Shown here in pieces: positions 42,971-51,382 of a stretch of DNA of 64,000 bases. Origin of the DNA: JBOZRQ01 sp050789255 (lineage in GTDB: Bacteria > Bacillota > Sulfobacillia > Symbiobacteriales > Symbiobacteriaceae); contig JBOZRQ010000057.1 in assembly GCA_050789255.1 (NCBI GenBank), forward strand, positions 124,001 to 188,000, in the 5' to 3' direction. The translations under genes were made by a program, and so were the position numbers. A model generated the notes under the pieces. It worked only from the letters and a program-made list of their open reading frames with translations. It searched no databases and had not been told where the DNA came from. The first letter of the stretch is position 1. Every line of letters begins with the position of its first letter.

Positions 42971-43094
42971 CGATCCGTTCACCCCGTTGGCCGTTGTCCG
43001 TGATGATTCATTATAGCACTCCCACCAACAGGAACCGCCAATCCTCCCGACGAAGATGCAGAGCATGAGGCTGAAAACCGAAGGAGGTGCCCCT

Positions 43095-44672
43095 GTGCGG
43101 TTCGGGCGGCAAATGAAGGCTGGCCTGGTTTGTCTCACGCTCGTGGCATCATTGGCGGGCATGCGCCCGGTTCGTGCTGAGGTGCCGTTTTCGGACCTGG
43201 TCGGGCATTGGTCCTCGGCCGAGGTGGCGGCCCTGGCGCAGACCAATATCTTCAAAGGCTATCCCGATGGGACGTTCCAGCCGGACCGGACCATCAGTCG
43301 TGCAGAGTTCTACACCCTGCTGGCCCGGGTGCTCAAGCTGGAGCCGGCCGCCGGCCCGCTGCTGGCGCCTGTGCTCCCGGCGGACCACTGGGCGGTGCCG
43401 GTGGCCAACGTGCTGGCGGCCCGGGGAATCATCCGGAGCGAGGAGAAGCTCGATCTGAATGGGGCGATCCCCCGCGGGGAGATGGCCGACCTGATCACCC
43501 GCGCTTACGGCTGGCCCAGCCACCCGGAGAACGCCTTCCTGACCGATCTGGGGGAGAATGGTGCATCCATATCCGCCGCGGTGGCGCATGGTATCTTTGC
43601 GGGATACCCGGACCGGACCTTCCGCCCGTGGAAGAGCACGACCCGCGCCGAGGCGGCGGTGGTGGTGATGCGGCTGCTGGAGCCGGGGCGGCGCCCGGCC
43701 GTTTGGCGTGAGGCCTACGCGGTCGACGTCGGGGATGCTGTGGTGGAGCTGAACGTGGTCCGGGTGAACCTCAAGAACCCGCAGGTGAAGCCCCGTGTGG
43801 CCCTCGCCGGGGATCGTGTCGGGGCCACGGAAGAGCTGGTCGGCATCGTGGAGCGGACTGGCGCCGTGGCGGCGATCAACGGTGCGTACTTCCAGGCCTA
43901 CGACACATCGATCCCGATGGAGTCCTACGGCACCGTCTTCACCGGCGGCAAGATGCTCCAAACCGGATGGTACCGGGCGGGAATCGGGTTCTGGGCCGAT
44001 GGGACGGTCCGCATCGGCAAGGTGCACTCCAGCATCGACGGGCTCGGCGCCAAGGGGCAGTGGTGGGGCAGCCACGGGCTGAACCGCTACGCCAAGCCCG
44101 ACTTCGGCGATGACTGGGCGGTGGTCTACACGCCTGAGCACGGCACGAGCACCGGGCTGACCGAAGGCACGTCGGTGGTTGTTCGGGGCGGGGTGGTCAC
44201 GGAGATCACGACCGAGAACGTGCCGATTCCTGCGGACGGGTTCCTGGTCCATCTGCACGGGGCGGAGACGGCCAAGGCGGGCACCGTGTTCCAGGTCGGT
44301 CAGCCGGCCAGCTTCGTCACCCACTACGACAAGTACTGGGACGGCGTGCAGGAGCTCCTGCAGGTTGGCCCGGAGCTGGTGAAAGATGGGCAGAAGTTCA
44401 TCGATTTTGAGGGCGAGCACTTCTGGGAGCAGAAGATCACCACCTGGGTCTACAACCGTTCAGCCGTGGCTGTGACCAAGGACGGCACGCTGCTGCTGAT
44501 TCAGACGCCCGCGGCCACGGTGGACGACCTGGCCGATGCGCTGGTGGCCCTGGGGGTCGATGCGGCCCTGTGCATGGACTCGGGCGGCTCCAGCGGCCTG
44601 ATCGTGCAGGGCGTGCAAATCGCCACGCCCGGGCGCCGCATTGCGAACGCCCTGGTTATTGAGTTGAAGTGA
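43095..44672 (+). CDS. SLH-anchored phosphodiester glycosidase-like (NAGPA) exoprotein
   Basis: A 525-residue protein from GTG 43095 behind AAGGAGGTG. Signal peptide KAGLVCLTLVASLAGMRPVRA. Three SLH modules (about 32-200: FSDLVGHWSSAEVAALAQ, GYPDGTFQPDRTISRAEFYTLLARV, GYPDRTFRPWKSTTRAEAAVVVMRLL), then a NAGPA domain (about 225-525) with AAINGAYF and the closing box ALCMDSGGSSGL. NAGPA-domain proteins remove or expose sugar-phosphate linkages; a cell-wall or exopolysaccharide substrate is likely. Its end abuts the next gene. Confidence 0.88.
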   Translation: MRFGRQMKAGLVCLTLVASLAGMRPVRAEVPFSDLVGHWSSAEVAALAQTNIFKGYPDGTFQPDRTISRAEFYTLLARVLKLEPAAGPLLAPVLPADHWAVPVANVLAARGIIRSEEKLDLNGAIPRGEMADLITRAYGWPSHPENAFLTDLGENGASISAAVAHGIFAGYPDRTFRPWKSTTRAEAAVVVMRLLEPGRRPAVWREAYAVDVGDAVVELNVVRVNLKNPQVKPRVALAGDRVGATEELVGIVERTGAVAAINGAYFQAYDTSIPMESYGTVFTGGKMLQTGWYRAGIGFWADGTVRIGKVHSSIDGLGAKGQWWGSHGLNRYAKPDFGDDWAVVYTPEHGTSTGLTEGTSVVVRGGVVTEITTENVPIPADGFLVHLHGAETAKAGTVFQVGQPASFVTHYDKYWDGVQELLQVGPELVKDGQKFIDFEGEHFWEQKITTWVYNRSAVAVTKDGTLLLIQTPAATVDDLADALVALGVDAALCMDSGGSSGLIVQGVQIATPGRRIANALVIELK

Positions 44673-44698
44673 CCCGGCATCTGCGGAGGTGCTCCAAC

Positions 44699-45910
44699 TT
44701 GAGCCTTCAATCGAACCCTTGGGTGCGCCTCCGGATTTACCCGGCCTGGAGAGGGCTTGAGAGCGCCCTCTCTGACCTGGCGTCGCTGCTGAGCCAGACC
44801 GACCCAGACCGAGCTGGCGAGATCGCTGACCAGGTGGAGATCCTCCTGAGCGACCCCGAGGCGGCAGCCGGCCGCAGACCGGCCTATGCCCGGGTGCGGC
44901 GGGAGGGGCGCCCTCCGAAGGCCGGCCATGATGAGGAGTTTGAGCCGGACCTGACAGAGCTGGCCTTCGACCTGGTGGACACCGCCGTCTTTCTGGAGTC
45001 CCCCCACGCGGTCCGGCACCTCGGCCAGCGCTTGGTGTCCGGCCTGCCCAGGCAGTGGCAGGCGCGCATCAGCAGCTGGACCTCGTATTTGCGCCAGGTG
45101 ATGCAGTCGCGGTTGTCGCGGCGGTCGGCGCCCGAGCCGTTGGCACCCGAGGCGGCGCCCCTTGAAGACGAACTGCCCGAGGGCTGGACGCCCGACTTTG
45201 CCGCCGCCGGCGATGGCCAGCTTGCCCTGGTTCTGCCGCAGGAGGCGACCCCGGCAGAGATTCAGGCTGCCCACGCCGAGCTACTCTATTTGGTGCTGAT
45301 GCAGTGGGGCCTCGATGTTGCGAGGATTCATCTGCACCTGTTGATTACCGGGCCTGACAGCCCTGTCTCCCACGAATCGGTCGGGCAGGTGCTGGGCCTG
45401 CGGCGGCGGAGCGGCGAACGCCCAGGCCGGGCTGTGGAGCAGCTGCAGAACATACGCCTGACCGTCTACCGCTGGTACCTGGACGGCGAGGCCCTGGAGT
45501 ATGAGCGTTCCAGCGGACCGCTCTGGGACCTGCAGGTCACCTACTTCGGTCAGGCGCGGCTGTTGGAGCAAGGCGGGAAGCTGACCACCCGCGGCGAGGA
45601 GTGGTCGGTCCGGGTGCGGCCCGGGGTCCTGGTCCCCCCACCCTCCCCGGGCGCCCTCTGCCCACGGCTTGAGCATTTCAACCCCCTGGCGGCCTGTTCC
45701 GCGATCCTCCTCGCATTTGCAGGCCGCTCCGGTGCGACCGAGGTTTTGCTCCCTCACGATCTGCTTACCAGGGCATCGAGCCTGGACCCGCAGGACACTG
45801 GGCCGCGCCACCTGAAGGCCGCGGCGAGGGCCCAGGCCGGTTGGGGCTGGCGGGCTGAGCTCGGCGAGAACTTCACCCGCTTTATGGTCGAGGAGGACCT
45901 CCCGGACTAG
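44699..45910 (+). CDS. Hypothetical protein of 403 residues
   Basis: TTG 44699 lies seven bases after GGAGGTG; a GTG at 44,669 overlapping the previous stop has no Shine-Dalgarno. No family recognised. The N-terminal 150 residues are helical and charged with a RRPAYARVRREGRPPKAG linker; the C-terminal 200 contain helix-turn-helix-like SHESVGQVLGLRRRSGERPGRAVEQLQNIRLTVYRWY, reminiscent of replication- or transcription-type DNA-binding proteins. It is 27 bp after the SLH glycosidase-like gene, so probably in one operon. No membrane segment. Confidence 0.6.
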   Translation: MSLQSNPWVRLRIYPAWRGLESALSDLASLLSQTDPDRAGEIADQVEILLSDPEAAAGRRPAYARVRREGRPPKAGHDEEFEPDLTELAFDLVDTAVFLESPHAVRHLGQRLVSGLPRQWQARISSWTSYLRQVMQSRLSRRSAPEPLAPEAAPLEDELPEGWTPDFAAAGDGQLALVLPQEATPAEIQAAHAELLYLVLMQWGLDVARIHLHLLITGPDSPVSHESVGQVLGLRRRSGERPGRAVEQLQNIRLTVYRWYLDGEALEYERSSGPLWDLQVTYFGQARLLEQGGKLTTRGEEWSVRVRPGVLVPPPSPGALCPRLEHFNPLAACSAILLAFAGRSGATEVLLPHDLLTRASSLDPQDTGPRHLKAAARAQAGWGWRAELGENFTRFMVEEDLPD

Positions 45911-45926
45911 CCGGGAGGCCTTTTCT
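45895..45926 (+). terminator. Rho-independent terminator
   Basis: CCTCCCGG and CCGGGAGG pair around ACTAG, so the stop codon lies in the loop; CCTTTTC follows. Confidence 0.8.
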
Positions 45927-46992
45927 TGTCGCAGGTCTTACGGTCCTGGCTCGATTAGGGAGACTGGACCAGGCTGCCCCGCAGATAAGCTTCCTCCTAC
46001 CGGAATGGAGCCACAGTGGCGTCACCGATCCAATACCAAACGGCTGAGAGCCTCCGCTTTGTCGCTTTGCGTCCAGCCCGGACGGTAGGGGTAACCACGG
46101 TCGGTAACACGTGGGGAACAGCCGCACAGCGCTGCGGCAAGGCACAGAAAGCCCAACACCAGTCTCCAGTCCATTAAGTCCAATCTCCTCCTTCAGCGGC
46201 ACGGTACCAGTCCTGCGTCCAGGCCACCACCTCTTGGGGGCCGGGCTCATCCGGTCCCCATCCGTCGGCGGTGGCCAGCGCCAGCCCCTCCTGCTCCAGT
46301 GCCCGCGCGCCTGCCCCCTCCGTCGCGCTGTTTGTGCCTGTCGTCGCGCTGCCCTACCCACACCCTCCTCAATCACCCCCGACTCACCGCCTCAGGTGGC
46401 GGCCCTCCAGATCTGCCAGCGCCGGGAAGTACCTTCCTCCTAACCTGCAAATTGTGACACACTTTGGACACTGGGCGGTGTGTCAAAGGCCGCAGGTTGG
46501 GAGTCCATTGACCAGTCGAGGACCCTAAAAGGACCTGTTTGGGCCTGAGAATCCGGGAATTTGACACTCGGCGCCCGGCTGGACCGGCATTCACGGCCCC
46601 AACCTGTTGCTTTTGACACACTGCGACCGGCCAAGGTGCAGTTTCTGACACACGGGATGGGCCTAGTAACCGGTGTCCCTTTCAGGCACTGTGCTTTTGG
46701 CTGCCAAGGCGAGGAACTGCTTGTCCTGGACACCCTGATGCGGGGAGCGAGGGGAACCACTACGAACCAGGTATGGGCTGGAACGCATGGGCGCTCTAGG
46801 TGAGTACAAGCTGGACTTCGAGTTGGAGGATCTCGGACAGTTGGATGTCAAGATCGTGTGACGAACCCACCTTGGCAGCACGGAGACTCACCTCGTTTGT
46901 GAATGTCCATCCCCACGCATACCGGCAATGTAAGTTTCAGCCACTGTGGCAGGAGCACCTGAGCCGGGGCGGCCCCTGCTTCGGATCTGTCT
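45927..46992. other. Gene-free kilobase with palindromic repeats
   Basis: Short frames on both strands (for example 45,882-46,376 minus, 46,111-46,443 plus) have no ribosome-binding sites and unconvincing sequence. The notable content is the arm cluster at 46,442-46,653. The right part (46,800-46,990) may be debris downstream of the truncated peptidase. Confidence 0.5.
46442..46653. repeat. Cluster of four GTGTGTCA arms
   Basis: AACCTGCAAATTGTGACACAC (46,442-46,462) is inverted at 46,478-46,498 as GTGTGTCA...GCAGGTT, giving a hairpin with a 15-base loop. Two more arms in the first orientation follow at 46,601-46,621 and 46,633-46,653. Total span 212 bp. Inner ends share GTGTnyCA with the elements at 30,656 and 58,071. 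Confidence 0.6.
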
Positions 46993-47268
46993 TCACACCA
47001 GGACCTTGTCCCAGGGGGATGCCTTGTCCGGCTGCACCATGACGAAAGCGCCAAACCCGGGCAGGAAGAACGGAGCCCGCCGGACCGGCAGACCCCGCCA
47101 ACGGGCAGCAACGACATGCCCGAGCTCGTGGACGTAGAGCAATGCCATCAGCCACAGGCTGAAAGACCAGCCGGTATCCAAGCCACCGTACACGACAGCG
47201 ATGGTTCCGGACACCACGGTTCCCCAGGAGCAAAACGGACGCAGAACTGACCAAAACCGACTTGGCAC
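46993..47268 (-). pseudogene. C-terminally truncated site-2 protease (M50) gene
   Basis: From GTG 47268 (GGAGAGGGG upstream) the frame encodes about 91 residues: two membrane segments, the zinc motif HELGH in LLYVHELGHVVAARWRG, and FFLPGFGAFV, all typical of M50 peptidases. It stops at TGA right after ASPWDKVLV, where intact members continue with the conserved Gly-Pro of the next membrane helix and the second zinc ligand. The sequence after the TGA does not resemble the family, so it is truncated, not a readthrough gene. Confidence 0.7.
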
Positions 47269-47369
47269 TGTGAGCCCCTCTCCTTCCACCGCCTAATACG
47301 AGAAGAGCGGAGAGCAGGTTCGCTTTCGGAAAAGAAGCGCCTCCCGAATTGATCGGGAGGCTGGGTGGT

Positions 47370-48314
47370 CTACTTGACCTGCTTGCCGTACACGTAAACA
47401 CCCGGTTCCGGGACGTAGCCCAGCCGGCGGTTGGTGGCCAGCATTGGTGCGTTGGCAGAGTGGTTGTTGGTGCGGTTTTGCGGGTACCCCTCCGCCTTGG
47501 CCCAGCCAAGTGCCACGACCTTGATCGCCAGCGAGATGCCCTGACCCCGCACGGACCGGTCGACGGCCGTCAGGCCTTGGTAGACGTTGCCGTTGGCCAT
47601 GGGCTCGAGCTGGGACATGGCCACCCACTGGTCCCCCTTGGCCGCCAGAAAGACGGCGTCTGACCGGAAGCGGGGGTTGTCCTTGAACCACTTGATCCAG
47701 TCCTCATAGTTGGGGAAGGGGTTCTCCCCGTAGACAGGGACGTCCTTGGAGAGCACTTTGTGCAGCTCGTAGAACTTGTGAAAGCCTGCCTCGTCGTCCC
47801 CTTCCGCCGCCAGCGTCGTGAAGCGGACGCCCTTGTCCCGGGCGGCGGTGACGCTGTCCATGAAGGGCTCCGGATTCCAGGTCTTCAGGTCCAGGGTGGA
47901 CTCGAAGATGTGGTGCTCACGGATGAACCCGCGCCGCTCAACCCAGCCCTGTGAGTCCGGGTCGTTCTCCCGCACGTCGGTGTTCAGCTTGGCGGCGCCC
48001 TGCTCGATCGCCCACGCCTCAACCATCTTGTGAAGCGCAGCGGCGGCGCCCTGGCGCTGGTAGGGCTTCTCCACCCGGACCCGGTAGAAGAACTCGCCCG
48101 GTTTGTGCCACGGAGCGTGCTCCGCCAGACCGTACCCGATCATGTGGCCGTCGGCACTGACCGCCGCGTAGCGCTGAAGCTTCACGGTGGCCGGGCGGTT
48201 GCGCTCGCCGCGCTCAAAGTCCTCCACCGTGGTGGGTTCGGGGATCTGACTATTGACGATCTCGACCAGGCGAGCGATGTCGGTTGGTTCAAAGGGGCGG
48301 ATGGCGAAACTCAT
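47370..48314 (-). CDS. GNAT-family N-acetyltransferase (tandem GNAT domains)
   Basis: A 314-residue protein. ATG 48314 is five bases after GGAGGGA; an in-frame ATG six codons earlier is less well placed. Domain 1: RPFEPTDIARLVEIVNSQIP at the N-terminus and RVEKPYQRQGAAAALHKMVEAWA as acetyl-CoA site (about 95-120). Domain 2 in the C-terminal half has TAVDRSVRGQGISLAIKVVAL and NAPMLATNRRLGYVPEPGVYVYGK. Substrate unknown. A degenerate copy is at 37,258-37,577. Confidence 0.88.
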   Translation of the reverse strand: MSFAIRPFEPTDIARLVEIVNSQIPEPTTVEDFERGERNRPATVKLQRYAAVSADGHMIGYGLAEHAPWHKPGEFFYRVRVEKPYQRQGAAAALHKMVEAWAIEQGAAKLNTDVRENDPDSQGWVERRGFIREHHIFESTLDLKTWNPEPFMDSVTAARDKGVRFTTLAAEGDDEAGFHKFYELHKVLSKDVPVYGENPFPNYEDWIKWFKDNPRFRSDAVFLAAKGDQWVAMSQLEPMANGNVYQGLTAVDRSVRGQGISLAIKVVALGWAKAEGYPQNRTNNHSANAPMLATNRRLGYVPEPGVYVYGKQVK

Positions 48315-48412
48315 CGTATTCCCTCCAGACATTTCAGCAAGCTGTGTATTTAGACTCTAATCATATCACTTCACGGGCTGATCGAGAACGGAAAGGACCG
48401 GTAGACGAAAAA

Positions 48413-48440
48413 AATCCCCCGGGGCGCCGTGATCGGGGCG
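48413..48440. repeat. Half hairpin of the recurrent terminator family
   Basis: ATCCCCCGGGGCGCCGTGA matches the left arm and loop of the hairpins at 28,197 and 37,217, but the right arm is missing. The region 48,315-48,601 otherwise holds the GNAT leader and nothing recognisable. Confidence 0.5.
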
Positions 48441-48601
48441 TTGTACATGTTGATGTTCCGGTCGGCATCCCGGGGCCACTCCGACCGTTCCCGGTGTAAA
48501 CGCTCCTCCTTTTCGCGAGGAATTCTGCGAGCTGGCGGCGAACCTGCGGTCCGAACGGCTCTGGTGTGTCCTGCTCCAGAGCCCGAGGAAGGAAGTTCAG
48601 C

Positions 48602-49090
48602 TTGTTTTCACATCGCCAGGAGATTGACGCGGCCGGCCGGGTTCTGTCAGTCCAAAGCTTGCAGCGGCCCCTCGCCCAAAGCCCTACCCCGGCGGACGCG
48701 GCTGAGGCTGGCCGCCGTTACTGGGCCTTTTTGCGCCGCCTCGGACTCGGCCTGCTCATCGTAAAGCCCCGCTCGGACGGCGGGGTGGATGTGGGCGTTC
48801 CGGGCCTTGTCCTGCTGGCGTTCGGCGCCCCGGCGATCGAAGAGCACGAGGGCGGCTATGCGGTCCGGTACAGGATCCTGGAGGGTGCACTTGTCCAGAG
48901 GTCCGGCCGGGGCCAAGGCTTCCTGTTGGTCGGCCTGGGCAGCCACCGGGTCACCCTGGCGGTCGATGGCTACTACGCCGCCCTGGTGGGGCCCCGCCGG
49001 CACCCGGTGCGGGTCGGATTCTACCTGGCCACCCAGTCTGCGATTCACGTCGCCGTTGCTCGTGGGTTCTTGCGTTCCCTGATTCTCTAA
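48602..49090 (+). CDS. Conserved hypothetical protein
   Basis: About 162 residues from TTG 48602, behind GAGGAAGGAAG; the frame is open a little further upstream. RRYWAFLRRLGLGLLIV and a run of alternating strands (YAVRYRILEGALVQ, FLLVGLGSHRVTLAVDGYYAAL), ending with ATQSAIHVAVARGFLRSLIL. No catalytic motif and no family name recognised. Twenty-three bases before the WYL regulator gene, likely co-transcribed. Confidence 0.55.
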   Translation: MFSHRQEIDAAGRVLSVQSLQRPLAQSPTPADAAEAGRRYWAFLRRLGLGLLIVKPRSDGGVDVGVPGLVLLAFGAPAIEEHEGGYAVRYRILEGALVQRSGRGQGFLLVGLGSHRVTLAVDGYYAALVGPRRHPVRVGFYLATQSAIHVAVARGFLRSLIL

Positions 49091-49113
49091 CGCCTGTTGG
49101 GAGTGGAATACCC

Positions 49114-50085
49114 TTGGTCAAGTCCGACAACCTGCTCGCCGTGCTGTGGCTGTTGCGTTCCCGCCGCCGCATGACCGCCGCCCAGCTCGCTTCGGAACTG
49201 GAGACAAGCGTCCGGACGGTCTACCGCTACATCGACGCCCTGTGTGCCGCCGGGGCGCCCATCATCAGCGATTCGGGGCCGGAGGGAGGCTACAGCCTGC
49301 CCGAGAACTTCCAGCGGGCGCCGCTCTTCTTTGAGCCAACGGAGCTGGTGGCGCTGTTCCAGGCGGCTGAGTTTGCCCAGAAGGCCGGGCATCCCTATTC
49401 GGAAGCCCTGGTCACCGCGCTGCGCAAGGTGCGGCTCACGCTGACCGACGAGCAGGCCGGGAGCCTGGAGCGGCATACCGGGGCCTTCCTGGTGGCGCCC
49501 CAGCGGCGGGGCGGGCCGGTGGAGCCCTGGCTGCGGGACCTGGAGGAGGCCGCCGCAGACGGAGCCTCCCTGGAGATGTCCTATCAGAAGCTGGGGGCAG
49601 AAGCCCCGGAAGTGCGCATGATCGATCCTTACGCCGTGGTTCACTCCGGTGGGCTCTGGTACGTGGTGGCGTTCTGCCACGCCCGACAGGCGCTCCGGGA
49701 CTTCCGGGTCGATCGGATTCACGCACTGGCCCGCACAGGCCAAACCTTTGTCCGGCCGGATGCCGACCCGGGCTGGCGCCAGCGCTTCACGGACTGGATT
49801 CCCGAGCAGGTCAAGTCCGGGGAAGCGACCCTGGTGCGTCTGGGCGGCACCCCCAATGTAATCGCATCCGCCTGCGAGCACTGGTACCTGCGCCACTGCC
49901 TGGTGGAGCGGTCCGCCCGGGAGGCGCTCTTTCAGGTGGACCCGATCGGCCTCAGGCAGTTGCCGGGCTATCTGCTGGGGTTCGGCCCGGCGGTGCGAAT
50001 CGTGGAGCCGGAGGGCCTGCGCAAACAGGTGGAGCGGCTGGCGGCGACGACTGCGGAACACCATCGCAATGAAAAAAGTCCCTGA
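49114..50085 (+). CDS. WYL-domain HTH transcriptional regulator (YafY type)
   Basis: A 323-residue protein from TTG 49114. Residues 1-60 are a DeoR-like winged helix (RRRMTAAQLASELETSVRTVYRYIDAL) with the wing GYSLPENF; the WYL domain covers about 140-215 (MIDPYAVVHSGGLWYVVAFCH and DFRVDRIHAL), where ligand or nucleic acid is sensed; a WCX-type C-terminal extension follows. Its stop lies in the hairpin that precedes the MFS gene, which is the likely target. Confidence 0.88.
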   Translation: MVKSDNLLAVLWLLRSRRRMTAAQLASELETSVRTVYRYIDALCAAGAPIISDSGPEGGYSLPENFQRAPLFFEPTELVALFQAAEFAQKAGHPYSEALVTALRKVRLTLTDEQAGSLERHTGAFLVAPQRRGGPVEPWLRDLEEAAADGASLEMSYQKLGAEAPEVRMIDPYAVVHSGGLWYVVAFCHARQALRDFRVDRIHALARTGQTFVRPDADPGWRQRFTDWIPEQVKSGEATLVRLGGTPNVIASACEHWYLRHCLVERSAREALFQVDPIGLRQLPGYLLGFGPAVRIVEPEGLRKQVERLAATTAEHHRNEKSP

Positions 50086-50103
50086 CACGGGTTGTCAGGG
50101 ACT
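50077..50103 (+). terminator. Hairpin overlapping the WYL stop codon
   Basis: AGTCCCTGACA and TGTCAGGGACT form a perfect 11-bp stem with a five-base loop; the TGA stop is in the left arm. A-rich before, weak T-run after. Confidence 0.75.
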
Positions 50104-50142
50104 CCCCTTTATGATGGAGCCATAAAGGGGAGGATGATCGAC

Positions 50143-51375
50143 ATGGCTAGTATTGCAGCCGTAGCACCGCTCAAGCGCCGCGACTTTCGGTACTTCTGGT
50201 TCGGGCAGTGGGTCTCCCAGTTCGGCGACAACATCTTTCACGTGGCCCAGGTGTGGATCGTCTACCAGCTGACCGGTTCTGCGGGCGCCATGGCCACCGT
50301 GGCGCTCTGCGGGCAGATTCCCTCCATCGCCATGATCCTGATGGGCGGCGCCCTGGTCGACCGGCTGCCCCGGCGCAGGGTTGCGCTCTGGTCCGACCTG
50401 GTGCGGGGCGCCCTGGTCCTGGCGGCGGCCGGCCTGCTGTATGCGGGCGCCCTTGGCCCGTGGCACATGTACGCCCTCGCTGCCGCCTTTGGCACGGTCA
50501 GCGCCTTCGCCAGGCCCGCCTTTCGGGCGCTCATCCCCACGCTGGTACCGCCCGAGGAGCGCACGGCGACCAACTCGCTGATCAGCGCCGGGAGCACGGC
50601 CGCTGGCATCGCCGGGCCGACCCTGGGGGGCCTGATTATGGCGGCGGGCGGCGCCGAGGCTGCCTTCCTGGTGAACGGGCTCTCGTTCCTGGCGGCGGGC
50701 GCCGGGCTGCTGCTGACCCGGGTGGAGGAGCCGGCTCGGACCCACTCGGCGGACGCTGCTGTGCGGCCGGCACACCTGGTGCGTGACCTGCTGGAGGCGC
50801 TGCGGGTGCTGGCGGCTCAGCCGTTTCTGCTGGCGACCATCATCTTTATGGCGATCATCAACGTGACAGGGCAGGCCCCGGAAGTCATTCTGCGGCCCTG
50901 GGTGGCCCGGGAGCTGGCGGGGGGCGGGCCGGGAACGCTCTCGCTGACCTACACCTGCTTCTCGGCCGGCATGTTCGGCGCCTTGACCCTGCTGGGCAGC
51001 TGGAAGATCAAGCGGCACCGGGGGCTCTGGGCGTACGGGGGCATCCTGGTCACGGGCTTCTCCATGGTGGGCATGGCGCTGGTGACGGCGCCGTGGCAGC
51101 TCTGGGTGCTGGACTTCGTCCTGGGCGCCGCCTGCATGACCTACTTCGTCATCTGGGAGGGCATGCTGCAGGACCTGGTTCCCGCCGAAGTTATGGGGCG
51201 AGTGGCCGCGATCGATGAGTTCGGGCGAATGATCCTCTACCCCCTGGGCCTGGCTGCGGTGGGCCTGCTGGCCTCCAGCGGCGCCGCCTTCTGGGCGATG
51301 CTGGGCGGCGGGCTGCTCACCGTGCTGCTCTCCCTCGCCGGGTTGATGATGCCGGTGGTCCGGCGCCAGGGCTGA
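50143..51375 (+). CDS. MFS transporter
   Basis: A 410-residue membrane protein. ATG 50143 is nine bases after GGGGAGG; ATG 50134 is too close to it. Twelve predicted helices; DFRYFWFGQWVSQFGDNI at the start and MGGALVDRLPRRRVALWSD in the 2-3 loop are typical of the MFS_3/enterobactin-exporter-like drug efflux group. Probably controlled by the adjacent WYL regulator. Convergent with the VOC-GNAT gene. Confidence 0.88.
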   Translation: MASIAAVAPLKRRDFRYFWFGQWVSQFGDNIFHVAQVWIVYQLTGSAGAMATVALCGQIPSIAMILMGGALVDRLPRRRVALWSDLVRGALVLAAAGLLYAGALGPWHMYALAAAFGTVSAFARPAFRALIPTLVPPEERTATNSLISAGSTAAGIAGPTLGGLIMAAGGAEAAFLVNGLSFLAAGAGLLLTRVEEPARTHSADAAVRPAHLVRDLLEALRVLAAQPFLLATIIFMAIINVTGQAPEVILRPWVARELAGGGPGTLSLTYTCFSAGMFGALTLLGSWKIKRHRGLWAYGGILVTGFSMVGMALVTAPWQLWVLDFVLGAACMTYFVIWEGMLQDLVPAEVMGRVAAIDEFGRMILYPLGLAAVGLLASSGAAFWAMLGGGLLTVLLSLAGLMMPVVRRQG

Positions 51376-51382
51376 GTCGAAC

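Noticed and set aside
45882..46443. Minus- and plus-strand frames in the 46-kb gap as secreted proteins
   Set aside because: Overlapping frames on both strands, no start signals, Pro/Arg-rich shadow-like composition.
37060..46653. Integron attC sites at 37,060-37,133 or 46,442-46,498
   Set aside because: The arms are attC-like in being long imperfect or perfect hairpins, but the required RYYYAAC and GTTRRRY ends are not met and no integrase is present.
46993..47268. TGA at the end of the M50 peptidase frame as a third selenocysteine codon
   Set aside because: The position corresponds to no conserved Cys and the frame beyond the TGA does not resemble the family; it is a truncation.
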